A stretch of 64,000 bases of DNA, from assembly GCA_937625935.1 (NCBI GenBank), contig OW569358.1, forward strand, positions 372,001 to 436,000, given 5' to 3'. Position numbers and translations under genes: made by a program. Source of the stretch: Tetramitus jugosus. Its lineage: Eukaryota > Heterolobosea > Eutetramitea > Acrasida > Vahlkampfiidae. Shown piece after piece: positions 18,692 to 28,672 of this stretch; within the stretch, counting starts at the first letter, position 1; every line of letters begins with the position of its first letter. A model generated the notes under the pieces. It saw nothing but the letters and a program-made list of their open reading frames with translations. It was not told where the DNA came from and did no database searches.

Positions 18692-19635
18692 TTGGTGGAT
18701 TCCTCAAGACTTTACAACACTGAACAAATTATTGGGGACGGAACGCTGAGACACGACCCATCGGACAGATTGGAGCAAAGAAAAACGCCGATGAAAAAAC
18801 GAACACACACCCCTGTTGTTCGTGAGTATGAGAATCCACGCTATGCTGTGTGGACCACAGCACCAAGAGGAACTGCTCCAAGCAGCAAGGAGGTCATCAT
18901 CACTGGAAAGTGCGATGACTCTCCCAAAGCTGCCTTGGCCAAGAAGATTGGCTTGGACTTTGGTGATTTGCTCACCAGGGTCCAAGTCATCAAGAAGGAC
19001 CCCAAGAGGTTTGTTGCGTGGGTAACTGTTGTTGATGACAACATTTACCCATTTGTTGAATCCTTCAACCGCAGCAAGAAGATGAGTGGCGCTCAAGCAC
19101 AATGTTGATTGTGCCAAGAAGGTCGTCCTCCACGGTGTCAAAGGTAAGACGGAGGACGACATCAAGGCCATGCTCGGCACAACAAAGGTCAAGAATGTAC
19201 TCAAGAAGCACAACAATGCCTTTGTTGTGATGGAGTCTGAAACGTATGCCGAAGCTTTGCTTCCACCCACTGGCGTGGCTTGAACGCCCACGTGATCCTG
19301 TCAAGGCTGTCAGCAAGAGGTTGACCAAGATGCATCAAAAACTGGCTGTGGAGGACGACGTGTTAAAAGAAATGGCTTCTGTCAATCGGATTCCTCTCGT
19401 TATTGGATGCCTGGAGCGAATCTCCGAATTTGAACCTTCGACTCCATCTACTACCGATGACTGGGAGTCGATCATGCCGGAGTCCCATCCCGCTACTCCA
19501 ACTAAGGTCACCCAAGAGTCAGTCTACAACACCATTGATGAGGATTCTCGTAGCATAGCAATTCTCGAGCTAGTATTGAACACATCCGAGGTGGTTAGTG
19601 AGCACTATTTGTTGTATAAAAAGCAGGAAAACTAG
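18692..19635 (+). pseudogene. ORF1-like protein, element copy 3 (multiple frameshifts)
   Basis: Three overlapping frames (18692-19108, 19086-19283, 19246-19635) together correspond to the ORF1 protein of copy 2. The first RRM-like unit is almost identical. The second (KKVVLHGVKG...NNAFVVMESE) is in a new frame after loss of bases near 19093. A third shift occurs at about 19260. The tail after VNRIPL differs from copies 1 and 2, with STPSTTDDWESIMPESHPAT, and ends at TAG 19633-19635. It is clearly non-functional as one protein. Confidence 0.6.
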
Positions 19636-20717
19636 ACGACATTCATAGATTCAGAATCAATTCTCAGAACGTCATCAAGAGTGATCACTTACCGATTGAG
19701 ATGAAGCTGAAAGTACCGAGTGGGAGCGTCCAGATATTATTTCTTACGGCATCCTAGGGAGGGGTCAGAAGTGAATATAATATCTGGACGCTCCCAGTAC
19801 TGTCAGTAGGAGCCATGGCGTGACTGCAATGAGGTCATCACTGAAAGTGTCCCAAAATGATTGGCTCGAATTTTGGTCTCATGAGGGTCCAAGTCCAGAG
19901 ATCCATAGTTGGTAACACAGTCGCCAACAAAATGCCAGGTCGGTCAGTATCAAGTCAGGTGCTCTCCCTAGGTTCTACCAGCTAGTTGCCATCTGACCTC
20001 GCCAGTGGCTCTGTCTTCGTCACCGAAGAAGGGAATTACAACACGACATAGAAGAAAATGAATCCTGTTGTGTGGTTTTGTCACTCCAAACAAAAGTGCC
20101 ATTCGTAGGAAAAACGGATTCCGCGGTCATGAAATAGATAAAGAGAATCAAGAAGTAATGTATTTAAAAAGGTTTACGAACGGCATCAAAAGAAAAATAA
20201 CACAGCAATGACGCTCTGACAGAAGAGTCATGTTAAGAGAAAGGAAAGAAGATTGTGCTACATGGGACATCATTGATAGTGACTCAGTATGACAATAAAG
20301 CGGTTCTTGCTGGATGATGGGTGGACTTAAGCCTGCAGCAGAGAAGTGAACGATGGATATGCCAATGATACGATCTCCTAGTTAAACACATGATAGAGTC
20401 TTTGAGAGACCAAAATAGGTGCACAACAACTCTACCAATGTATCGCGCCTTCTGATGTCCCAATCTCTTTTCGGGTAATATTCCCGCACACTCCGCTTTT
20501 TCACACGAAACTCATACAACACGCTTTTTCAATTTACCCACCAAGGCCAAATAAAATCGAGACTTACGCTCACAACAACACACAACACACGAGTGTGTTC
20601 AAAGATTGCACTGAAAACCACGCGCCTCCATCATCCCCTACCCTATTTCCCCCAAACGCGCACGCACACGCACAACACTAAGCAAATAGTACCCAAGTAA
20701 AAGCTTTTGAACTCAAC
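19636..20717. other. End of element 3 and promoter region of the next gene
   Basis: No ORF is supported. The left half belongs to element copy 3. A hairpin starting AATGACGCTCT lies near 20208. The right 200 bases are rich in ACAC and CGCACACGCAC motifs and lead to the ATG at 20718. Confidence 0.4.
19721..19796. repeat. 20-bp perfect inverted repeat
   Basis: TGGGAGCGTCCAGATATTAT (19721-19740) and its exact reverse complement (19777-19796) are separated by 36 bases. Outside them AGTAC and GTACT extend the pairing after a 4-base bulge. It lies in element copy 3 downstream of the ORF1 pseudogene. Confidence 0.85.
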
Positions 20718-23432
20718 ATGAGCTTTTCAACAAGAACAACAGCAGCAGCAACAACCATAACTTCATCTAATGTCCTATTGAACAATGACGACGACGACGA
20801 CGAGGAAGAAGAAGTTGTGTGCATTGGATTTCCCTCGCCTCCACCACCACCTGCTTCCACCTTTTCAGCTCATCACCCTTCCTCTTCACTCCTTCAACAA
20901 CACGCAACAAGCAGAATATTGCACTCTTCTTCTGCTTCTGCTTCTTCGTCATCATTCAACATGTTGGATCCATTTGGTTTAGCATCGCTATCCTCTACTC
21001 CAGCCATGACCAATGCATCTTCAAAAAACAACAACTACAATCACAGGAATGCTGCTCCCAATGCGATCGCATCTCCTGCAATAGTAACAACAACGAATGA
21101 TCATCAACAACCACAGCCACAAGAGCACGTCAATATATTTGGAAGTGTGACGCAACCATTTGATCCCTTTGATAGCGTAGTGTTCGATGATCCACCACAC
21201 GATATTGTCTGTTCTGTTTTTGAAGATCATTTTGGCTGTGAACAAGAAGAAGCAGAAGCAGCAGCGCAATTTAATAAAATCAATAGTGCAGAAAAGAAAA
21301 AGAAGCGCAACAGCCACAACAACAACAGTCGAACTGCTGCAATGAATGCAACAACCACCTCCTCATCTTCCTCAGCAAAACGCAAGATTCCAGCCAGCAA
21401 CACGGCCGACGACATCGCAAAATCAAAGCCGAAATCAAACAACAAAAAAATATCGAACACGACAACAACAACAACGAAGAAAGGAAACACGAACAACTCT
21501 GCTGCAGACAGTAACAAAAAATCATCGTCCAACAACATGAATGACATAAACAATGATCGTGACAGTATCAACAATAATAAGAAGACTTTTCACAACAAAA
21601 AACAACAACAACAACAACAATTGAAGAGAGAAGCAGAGAGTGACCATAGTGGTGGCAGTGGATCCATCAGTAGACATGGCAGTAGCAGTGGCAGTAGTAG
21701 TAGTAGTGACAGTGGTGAAAATGATGATGAGAGCGAAGAGGATGATGAAACATTGTTTGTGAGTGATGATTCTGATTCTGATGACGATGACGATGAAGAG
21801 AAAGTGAGTGACAAGAAATCGATGCGATCATCACCTGCAACGACAAAAGCAGCAGCAACAGTCGCCTCACGCAAAAAAACAAAGAGAAAAAACAATGATT
21901 CAACCAGTGGTCACCAGAAAAAAATTACAAAATTGTCAAAGAGTCGAAAACGAAAACAACGTATCGAAGATGATGACGATGAAGACAGTGACAATGATGA
22001 AGAAGAAGATGGAGATGGTACCCATAGTGACGATCACGAAAATGATGACGATGATGAGGAAGATAACGATGCAGGAAGCAAGAACACTAAAAAACAAAAA
22101 AGTCATTCCTCGAGCATTAGTAAAAACAAGATTAGTAGTAGCAATAATAATAGTAATAGTAAGAACAGTAGTAGTAGGGAAAAGAATCAGAAAAGTGGTA
22201 AGAATAGCAGGGCAAATGGGAAAAAGACCAATGACAGCAACACAGAAAGTGATAATGATGTTGCTGTAAAAAGAGAACAAAACGAGAGTAAGGACAACAA
22301 GGCATCGGGCAATATAATATTGACCGAAGAAGATATTTATAAGGACTGTAAGAGTTCATTGGAACGGTTACACATGAAGCGAAACATGTATGAGGCAATG
22401 TGTAAACAATTGAAAAAGAACAAGAAAGTTGTGGATATGCGGCTATTTATATTTAGTGAGATATTGGAGGAGGTTTGTACGGATTTGTGTGTCAATGTGA
22501 TGAAGCAGGAGCAACGACGAAGGTATTTGACGGAAAAGGCCGCGAATGAGCGATCGACCGTGAAATCTGAAACAAAAACATCGTCATGCAAAACCGAAAC
22601 AAAGAGGAAAACGAGTACTAAGAAGAAGAAGGGAGATAGCGATGAAGTCGAAACTGCACTAGTGGAGATTTACTCGCGAACGCTCTCTGATGTTCAAAAC
22701 AGTACAGCAACTGTTACCTGCGATCATTGTCAACAAACAATTGCAAGCTCGCGGTTTGCCCCTCATTTAGAGAGATGCATGCTGCGGTCACAGAGATCTA
22801 CGCGGTCGACTCGAACAAGATCGAGCGGTCAGAGCAGTAGTACCAATCAGACAACAACAACAAGCACAAAATCGACACCATCTCCATCAACAACAAAGAA
22901 GAAAACAAAGAGAACGAGTGAATCTATGTCTCCTCCTGTTTCTGTTGCATCTGTCGATGCTTCCACCACTACGACAAAGAAGCGAAAGAGAAATGTGACA
23001 TCTGAGACCAGACTTCAGAGAAAGAAGCTGAAAGAAGAGCTACAGTCTGAAGAAGAAGACCAAAGTTTTACATCCGAAATGAACGATGAGAAAGAACGAG
23101 TTGAACCAGTGAGCAACAAGATATCGAGCGATGATTCTGCAATTCCCTTGTCTACAGATGCTGTTGAAGATGATTTCGCAATCCCTCCAGCGCAGACCAA
23201 GGATGTAGTCAGTGATTCAGAGAACGATGTCTTTGGTGACTTCTTCTCCTCGAATCCATCCAACTCTAGTGCACTTCCATTCGCAGACCCAATGATCGAC
23301 ATCTTTTCAGATGTCCATTTCGTTCATTTCCCAAACGACGACGACTCAATATTCGGCGATGCAAATGTCTCCAACAGCAACACAAGCATGAACAATGGCC
23401 AAAACAATATAGCTCCCTTCTCAGACTGGTAA
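20718..23432 (+). CDS. Large low-complexity protein with an SGF11-type zinc finger
   Basis: A single exon of 904 residues. Most of it is Ser, Asn, Asp, Glu and Lys-rich low complexity. Two ordered parts stand out. One is a helical segment at about 535-615 (EEDIYKDCKSSLERLHMKRN and SEILEEVCTDLCVNVMKQEQ). The other is a zinc finger at about 666-690 with VTCDHCQQTIASSRFAPHLE followed by RC. The C-x2-C-x(n)-RFAPHLE-x-C pattern is the hallmark of Sgf11/ATXN7L3, the SAGA deubiquitinase subunit that contacts the nucleosome acidic patch. Canonical Sgf11 is about 100-350 residues, so this is far longer. The ends carry DPFG and DPFD motifs of unknown meaning. A SAGA DUB role is inferred from the finger alone. 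Confidence 0.7.
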   Translation: MSFSTRTTAAATTITSSNVLLNNDDDDDEEEEVVCIGFPSPPPPPASTFSAHHPSSSLLQQHATSRILHSSSASASSSSFNMLDPFGLASLSSTPAMTNASSKNNNYNHRNAAPNAIASPAIVTTTNDHQQPQPQEHVNIFGSVTQPFDPFDSVVFDDPPHDIVCSVFEDHFGCEQEEAEAAAQFNKINSAEKKKKRNSHNNNSRTAAMNATTTSSSSSAKRKIPASNTADDIAKSKPKSNNKKISNTTTTTTKKGNTNNSAADSNKKSSSNNMNDINNDRDSINNNKKTFHNKKQQQQQQLKREAESDHSGGSGSISRHGSSSGSSSSSDSGENDDESEEDDETLFVSDDSDSDDDDDEEKVSDKKSMRSSPATTKAAATVASRKKTKRKNNDSTSGHQKKITKLSKSRKRKQRIEDDDDEDSDNDEEEDGDGTHSDDHENDDDDEEDNDAGSKNTKKQKSHSSSISKNKISSSNNNSNSKNSSSREKNQKSGKNSRANGKKTNDSNTESDNDVAVKREQNESKDNKASGNIILTEEDIYKDCKSSLERLHMKRNMYEAMCKQLKKNKKVVDMRLFIFSEILEEVCTDLCVNVMKQEQRRRYLTEKAANERSTVKSETKTSSCKTETKRKTSTKKKKGDSDEVETALVEIYSRTLSDVQNSTATVTCDHCQQTIASSRFAPHLERCMLRSQRSTRSTRTRSSGQSSSTNQTTTTSTKSTPSPSTTKKKTKRTSESMSPPVSVASVDASTTTTKKRKRNVTSETRLQRKKLKEELQSEEEDQSFTSEMNDEKERVEPVSNKISSDDSAIPLSTDAVEDDFAIPPAQTKDVVSDSENDVFGDFFSSNPSNSSALPFADPMIDIFSDVHFVHFPNDDDSIFGDANVSNSNTSMNNGQNNIAPFSDW

Positions 23433-23481
23433 GGCAGTGTGACTGAGAGAGATTCTCAATAAAGTGAACAAACACAAAAAC

Positions 23482-23964
23482 ATGCTTGTCGTCAGACTTT
23501 CACAAAAGAATAATTTCTCCTTCGAAAAAGAAAGCAAGATGAGCACGTCGTATGAACTGTTGGTCGATGAAGGCAACCAACAACTCTTGGCACCTGACAA
23601 TGACAACACCAAAAAATCTCAAGGTGTATCCTACCAACTCCCACCACTACCACAACAACAACTGACTGATCAACTACAACCCATTGTCATCTCATCAGGT
23701 GACACATTTCAACTGTTGACCAAGGATGGTGCTCTCAATATTTCACCACAGTACAGTTGGTATGAACCGATTGCTGAGCTAGAGCTCAATCAATCCACAT
23801 CCAAAAAATGGCAGTCATTGTCAGTGGATCCACACAATGGAAAGAGAGGTCGTTGGGCCTACGTGTTGAGTATAGCTAGCATGTTTGTGGGTCATTTGGT
23901 GTTGATTCTGATGTTTATGGGCTTGTTCTTTGCCATATCACTCAATCAACAAAATTTAAGATGA
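23482..23964 (+). CDS. Small tail-anchored-like membrane protein, unrecognised
   Basis: The ORF codes 160 residues from ATG 23482 or 141 from ATG 23539 (MSTSYELLVDEG), the second having a cleaner start. The body is Gln/Pro/Ser-rich and hydrophilic. One hydrophobic span near the C-terminus (WAYVLSIASMFVGHLVLILM and onward) is followed by a short polar end, which suggests a tail-anchored or single-pass protein. It follows the SGF11-like gene by 49-106 bases on the same strand. I recognise no family. Confidence 0.6.
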   Translation: MLVVRLSQKNNFSFEKESKMSTSYELLVDEGNQQLLAPDNDNTKKSQGVSYQLPPLPQQQLTDQLQPIVISSGDTFQLLTKDGALNISPQYSWYEPIAELELNQSTSKKWQSLSVDPHNGKRGRWAYVLSIASMFVGHLVLILMFMGLFFAISLNQQNLR

Positions 23965-24227
23965 GAGCGGTGGGTGATTGCTGATTGCATCCGACTACAT
24001 TTGCTTTATTTTGCTTAAATTGTACATTATGGTGTTGAACACGCAGCCCAGAAAGGATTGTACGAGTTCTCGTGAAATTCACCCACTTCACTGCAGGCTC
24101 CATTTATTGTTCACTCGATTCAGAAATCTCCAAAAAGATGTTTGTTACAGTTGTGCATGCAAAACGCGAAGACTTACACAAGGAATGAAATGAGAAGAAT
24201 CGAGTGACATAAAAACACACACACATT

Positions 24228-24884
24228 TTAATATTGTTGGTGAACCTTTCTTGTAGATTTCTTTGGTTTGTTTTGATTACGCCTCTTGAGTTGAGCCAAC
24301 TCCTTCTTCTTCTTGTTCTCCACAGCTCTGCTCTCCAAGATCAAATTGTCAACAACTTGAAGAACAAACAGTGGCTTCACACCAAACCTCTGAGCCAACG
24401 CTTGAGTAGTGTTAGTGTATGGGTCCTGTGCATAGAGCTCTCTTGCCAATTTGATTTGTTCAGCGCTCAGTGTCTTCTCAGGCTGTGTAGTACGCTTCAT
24501 CTCACTCAACTTTTCAACATATTTCTCCTCCAATTGCTTTCGCTCGAATGGATCTTGAACATCCTTCATCACTTGATCCTTCTCCTTCAAAATTTCAACA
24601 GTTCTCTTTTGAATCTTCAATTGAACAGAGTATCTGGCTTGCTTTACTTGCAAAACTTGTTCATATGTTGGATGCTTGAAGAATACAGTCTCCATAATTT
24701 GTTGTTGTTCATTTTGATTAGGGATCAATGATTGTTGCCATTCCAATGGTGTCTCTAGCATATTTTGGCTCATTGTTCGGCTCGTGTGAAACATGGATGG
24801 TGTTGCTGTAGTAGTGCGCATGCATTTGCTGCTGCTTGTCGACAATCTGCCGCACAAGTTTCTTCTCAAACTTTGCATCATCAT
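24228..24884 (-). CDS. Mitochondrial ribosomal protein of the MRP-L20/mL58 type
   Basis: A single exon of 218 residues starting at ATG 24884. The N-terminus (MMQSLRRNLCGRLSTSSSK) is basic and Ser-rich with no acids, as in a mitochondrial targeting sequence. The middle is helical and charged. The segment EQIKLARELYAQDPYTNTTQ and the following ALAQRFGVKPLFVLQV matches the 'D-P...L-A-x-x-F-G-V-x-P-x-F-V' helix-turn-helix of fungal Mrpl20 (mL58) and relatives. The C-terminus is very basic (KKKKELAQLKRRNQNKPKK), suiting rRNA contact. Assignment to the large mitoribosomal subunit is by that motif and targeting signal; a different mitochondrial RNA-binding protein is possible. Confidence 0.65.
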   Translation of the reverse strand: MMMQSLRRNLCGRLSTSSSKCMRTTTATPSMFHTSRTMSQNMLETPLEWQQSLIPNQNEQQQIMETVFFKHPTYEQVLQVKQARYSVQLKIQKRTVEILKEKDQVMKDVQDPFERKQLEEKYVEKLSEMKRTTQPEKTLSAEQIKLARELYAQDPYTNTTQALAQRFGVKPLFVLQVVDNLILESRAVENKKKKELAQLKRRNQNKPKKSTRKVHQQY

Positions 24885-25024
24885 TTTTTTTGTTGTTGTT
24901 GGTTCTTGTGCGTTGTGTGTGGAAGATTATTTTTTGTGTTTTTGCGGCGGTGTCGATGATTTTTCCGCTTGTGCAAAAATCACGCTCGAAAAAAAAGCTT
25001 TTGTAATCTGCATATAAGAAGAAA

Positions 25025-25627
25025 ATGGTTTCGTTCAATCCATTGGATCAACGTCTTGGCTCTCTGTCCATCAAGGAATCTCTCAGACTCATCAACTACA
25101 AGGGTCTGTTGGTCGGTTCTCTGCTATTAGGTGGTGCCATTGTTGTCGCAAACGAAGTTATGGTTCAGGTAAGTTTATCATTATGATTTCTATACATTGT
25201 AGCATAAGTGAAGCTCTCTTCCTCCCACACGCTATGAAATGCAACATTGTCTAGGATTATCGTTGCAATGGTTGTGAAACATCATTATCCAATCGATTTT
25301 TTGTTGAACAAAAGCAATGAAATTATTTTGGTGGATTGTTGTTGTTGTTGTTGTTGGGTGAGTGAAGAGAGTGCAATGAACACTGTAAGCTAACAATTCT
25401 TTTTGCATGTTGAAAATCAATGCGTCTGTCATCCACTCTTTGTTGGTGTTTATTGTTGAATGTGTGACTGATGACGAATACAGACTGTTTCAAATACTAT
25501 TGTGTCGCGTAACCAATTGAGAGGTGCAGAACTTCATCCACAATATCAACGTGCTACACTTGTGCCAAAGACCAAGCCTGACTTTGTGAAGAGATGGGAG
25601 GCAACATATGGCAAGAAGCAAGAGTAA
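25025..25627 (+). CDS. Small single-pass membrane protein, probably mitochondrial
   Basis: Two exons, 25025-25168 and 25484-25627, give 95 residues. The 315-nt intron starts GTAAGT, ends ACAG and is phase 0. One hydrophobic stretch (LLVGSLLLGGAIVVANEVMV, residues 28-47) is followed by a polar, basic end. The size and layout resemble small accessory subunits of respiratory complexes, but no family motif is recognised. The gene is divergent from the mL58-like gene, with 140 bases between start codons. Confidence 0.6.
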
Positions 25628-25953
25628 ATTTATCTATTATCAATCACACAACCAAGTAAATTCTACCTTTGTGTAGGGGCATTGTATTGCTATTTAGTGT
25701 TTCTCTTTTGATGAATGGTGCAGTACATTGACTTGGCTCGATTGTCACCCAGTCAAGTCAACTACCTTTCTAGTTGCTCATTTCTTTCGACCCAAGATCC
25801 CAACTCCAAGTGCTTCATTCTTATTATTTGGAGAGTCTTCGAAAGCACCTGACCTTGCTTCAAGTCCTCGTTTTAATTTTAGAAATCTTCTTGCCTCAAA
25901 AACCAACAAAAACAAAACGAACACTGAAAAATCTTTGATCCCTCGAAGAGAGA
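25628..25953. other. Spacer, no supported gene
   Basis: This 326-base spacer lies before PSMG4. A plus-strand frame crossing it from 25728 overlaps the next gene out of frame and is not called. Confidence 0.4.
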
Positions 25954-26532
25954 ATGACAACAACCGAAGCACCAATCGAAACATCCAATGCAAGCAATTC
26001 TACGATCACGATCGAGCGGGCACAACCCAAGATGACCATTGATTCCTGGCAAGACAAATTCATGGACATTCCAGTGTACTTTAGAATTGTTTGGATGAAG
26101 CCAGATGCTTGTTGGATATGGATGGGATCAGCACAACCTGCACTCAACTCTCTATCAGTTGCCATGAACACCAAATTCGTACGTATATGGTATTTAGTGA
26201 TCGACATGTGTTGCTGATTGAAACAGAAATGACTAACTGTTATTGAATGTTTTATCGAATGATATAACTATCTGCTATTACTGTTCATGTATGTATGTAT
26301 GTAGGGCAAGGTTCCATTAGGTACAGATATCATTGGTTGGGAGCAAGCAGCAGATGGTGCAGGAAAGCAATATGCACAACGGTTGGCCATGAATTTCAAG
26401 AAGAAGGCAAGCGATCCCAACTCAAACGACATTGTATTTTATGTAAGCTATAATCTAGATAACAATCCAGAGTTGAGGATGTTTGCTGAGAAGTCCATGT
26501 CTCAAAAGATAAAACAAACACTATCGGCCTAA
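25954..26532 (+). CDS. PSMG4: Proteasome assembly chaperone 4 (PSMG4/PAC4-like)
   Basis: Two exons, 25954-26178 and 26305-26532, give 150 residues. The phase-0 join links AMNTKF to GKVPLGTDIIG. The segment CWIWMGSAQPALNSLSVAMN followed by QYAQRLAMNFKKK and IVFYVSYNLDNNPELRMF matches the PAC4 pattern (hydrophobic strand, G-x-x-x-P-x-L-x-x-L-x-x-A-M, then A-Q-R-L-A and V-S-Y-N-L). PAC4 pairs with PAC3 to guide assembly of the 20S proteasome alpha ring in the cytosol. The length is near that of metazoan PSMG4 (about 123), with an extra Thr/Ser-rich N-terminus. The intron's 3' end has a (GTAT)n repeat before GTAG. Confidence 0.8.
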
Positions 26533-26628
26533 GAGGAAAATGCATTTGGCGCCATTTTTCGTTTCCCGCCAAGATTTCATTTCCATGAAGGCTTGGAACA
26601 GAAAAATAAAAACAACACGATTGGTATC

Positions 26629-28617
26629 ATGTCGCAACAACACACCAGTATCACTTCGCTCATTCAGGAGCCATTGACCATTGTTGACAACATTTTGCAA
26701 ACCAACATTCAATCCCATGGATTTCATGCAGAGGCTGTGAAGGCAACCATCCATCAAGTGCAAGAGCTCTATCAAAATAGCTTTCGTACGCGAGAGGAAT
26801 GGAACACGATCCCACTTCTCAATGACACACAATACAAACAGAGTAAGCTTCCTAGGCAATCACTCGTCAGAGTAAGATGCATGGTTCAAGACATGATGGA
26901 CCAAGAGATGTTTCCCGGTGTGTTTCGTTGTTCTGAGAATCGGTATAGCTCTGCACTGTTTAGAGATGAGATTCAAGAAGACAGCAATGATGACGATGAG
27001 ATTGATGGAAATGATCCAAGAAACTTTATTCTTTCTGATCGAAGTGTGCTCTACTGTGTTCCTGTGCCGGGTGAATCTCAATGGGCTAGACAATTACAAC
27101 AAGCATCCATTCAAGCCAGCAATCAAGAGAGTGCCAATGGTAATACGGCTAACAGAAAGAGAACAAGAAGAGATGAAGACAACAACAATAATGAAGATGA
27201 ATCAATGGATGTGGATCAAGAAGAAGAACAAGTTCAATCCTTATCAGAGATAGAAAAGAAGAGAGTAAAGTCCGAGACGATGTCTGAGCAAGAGTCATCG
27301 AATCATGCTCAGGACGGACAAAGTCTCAAACAAGCATACACCTTGGACTATCCATTGCCTGGAGAGACAGAGATTCCATTCTTGATCAAGATGTTTGATA
27401 CCAAAGGATCTGACGATCGTATCGCCCTATGTGATATCATTGAGGTTATTGGTGTGCTGGCAGAGAATACCTCACAGTTTTCGGATGAGTATACCAAGGA
27501 AGATGAGTACGTTTCTATTGTAATTGTACGTGCTTTTTGTGTATGACATTGTTGTGTTAACTTTTCGTCTTTTTGTAATAGGAGTGAACTATTGACTGTT
27601 TATCCACCACAGAGCTTAGTGCCAAGAATTCATTGTATCGCATACAAGAAGACTCACTCTGTACATCAAGCTTTTGCTGATGAATCCAAGATTTCTGTTG
27701 TTAAGAACGTCTTGCCAACGTTAAGATCCACTATCGTATCGTATATTGCGCAGACATTCCATTGTGATCAATTAGTTGGTCAGTATGTTCTTCTGCACAT
27801 GTTATCAAGAATATATTCGAGAGTTGGCTCTATGAACTTGGGAAAACTTGTGCTCAATATTACTCGATGCCCCTCTGGTCAACCAGACTTCTCTTCCAAG
27901 GTCGAATTAATGTTCTCTTCGATATTACCAGCCATATTTTTGCTCAAATTGAGTCCTACTAACTTAAGTCGAATGCGCTTTGGACCCAGAAAGGATTTCT
28001 CGACAAACAAGCTCAACTCTGGAATTCTGCAGTTGGCTCAAGGAACACATTTGATTGTTGATGAGAATGCACTTGATCAGGGCGAGATTAGAGAGCAAGC
28101 GTTATTGAATATGCAGTTGCTTCAAGCTGTTATCAACCAATCAATCGTTTCGTATGATTTTGTCTATAATCGCATGGAGTTGCCCACCGATTTAAACATT
28201 TGTATTCTATCCGAGGGTAGATCCATCTTCAAGCTAGGAGTTGATTGCACTGTCCCTATGGTTTCTGTTGACACGACACAATCAATTCAACTCTCGGATG
28301 ACCAATTACAACTGATCAGACAATACCTGTCAATTGTTAACTCCCTCAATGCTGGCTATCTTTCATCTGGGGAAGCCTATTCCATTTCTGCAAATGTTGC
28401 TAAAGCTGCAGAATCTGATTTTGTTGAAGCCAGAAACGGAGGTGCTCATCCAGATGCCTCAATCACAGCTGACGATTTCCATCGATGGCTGTCATTGGCA
28501 AGGTTGGTTACTCTGTCTCACGGTGATACTCAACTCAGTCAAGAACACTGGAACACTGCAAGACAACTAGAGAAGGATAGATCTGATCGTGTCACCCAAT
28601 TCCATCCTTCCTCCTAA
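26629..28617 (+). CDS. MCMBP: MCM complex-binding protein (MCMBP/ETG1-like)
   Basis: Two exons, 26629-27506 and 27582-28617, give 637 residues, similar to human MCMBP (642). The 75-nt intron (GTACGT...ATAG) joins EDE to SELLTVYPP. Diagnostic parts are the N-terminal LVRVRCMVQDMMDQEMFPGV, the acidic linker with a KRTRRDEDNNNN patch (about 185-225), and the central and C-terminal mini-MCM-like region (LVGQYVLLHMLSRIYSRVG, then GTHLIVDENALDQGEI). MCMBP binds MCM3-7, helps unload the helicase and supports sister chromatid cohesion in the nucleus. It sits 96 bases after PSMG4 on the same strand, with no sign of functional coupling. Confidence 0.9.
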
Positions 28618-28672
28618 GTCAGTAGCTTCTGCATACAAAAAGGGATAAAGGATTATTACAACATATTTATTT

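Larger units (their letters stand above)
18692..20090 (+). mobile_element. Non-LTR-type retroelement copy 3
   Basis: The plus strand matches copy 2 from GGGGACGG...AAAACGCCGATGAAAAAACG through the ORF1 region. The match continues in patches to the 3' part (CCATCTGACCTC, GAAGAAGGGA, AATGAATCCTGTTG). It carries extra sequence in the middle, including a long inverted repeat at 19721-19796. The right end is unclear, and no poly(A) tail or GTTGTATT end was seen. Confidence 0.5.
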
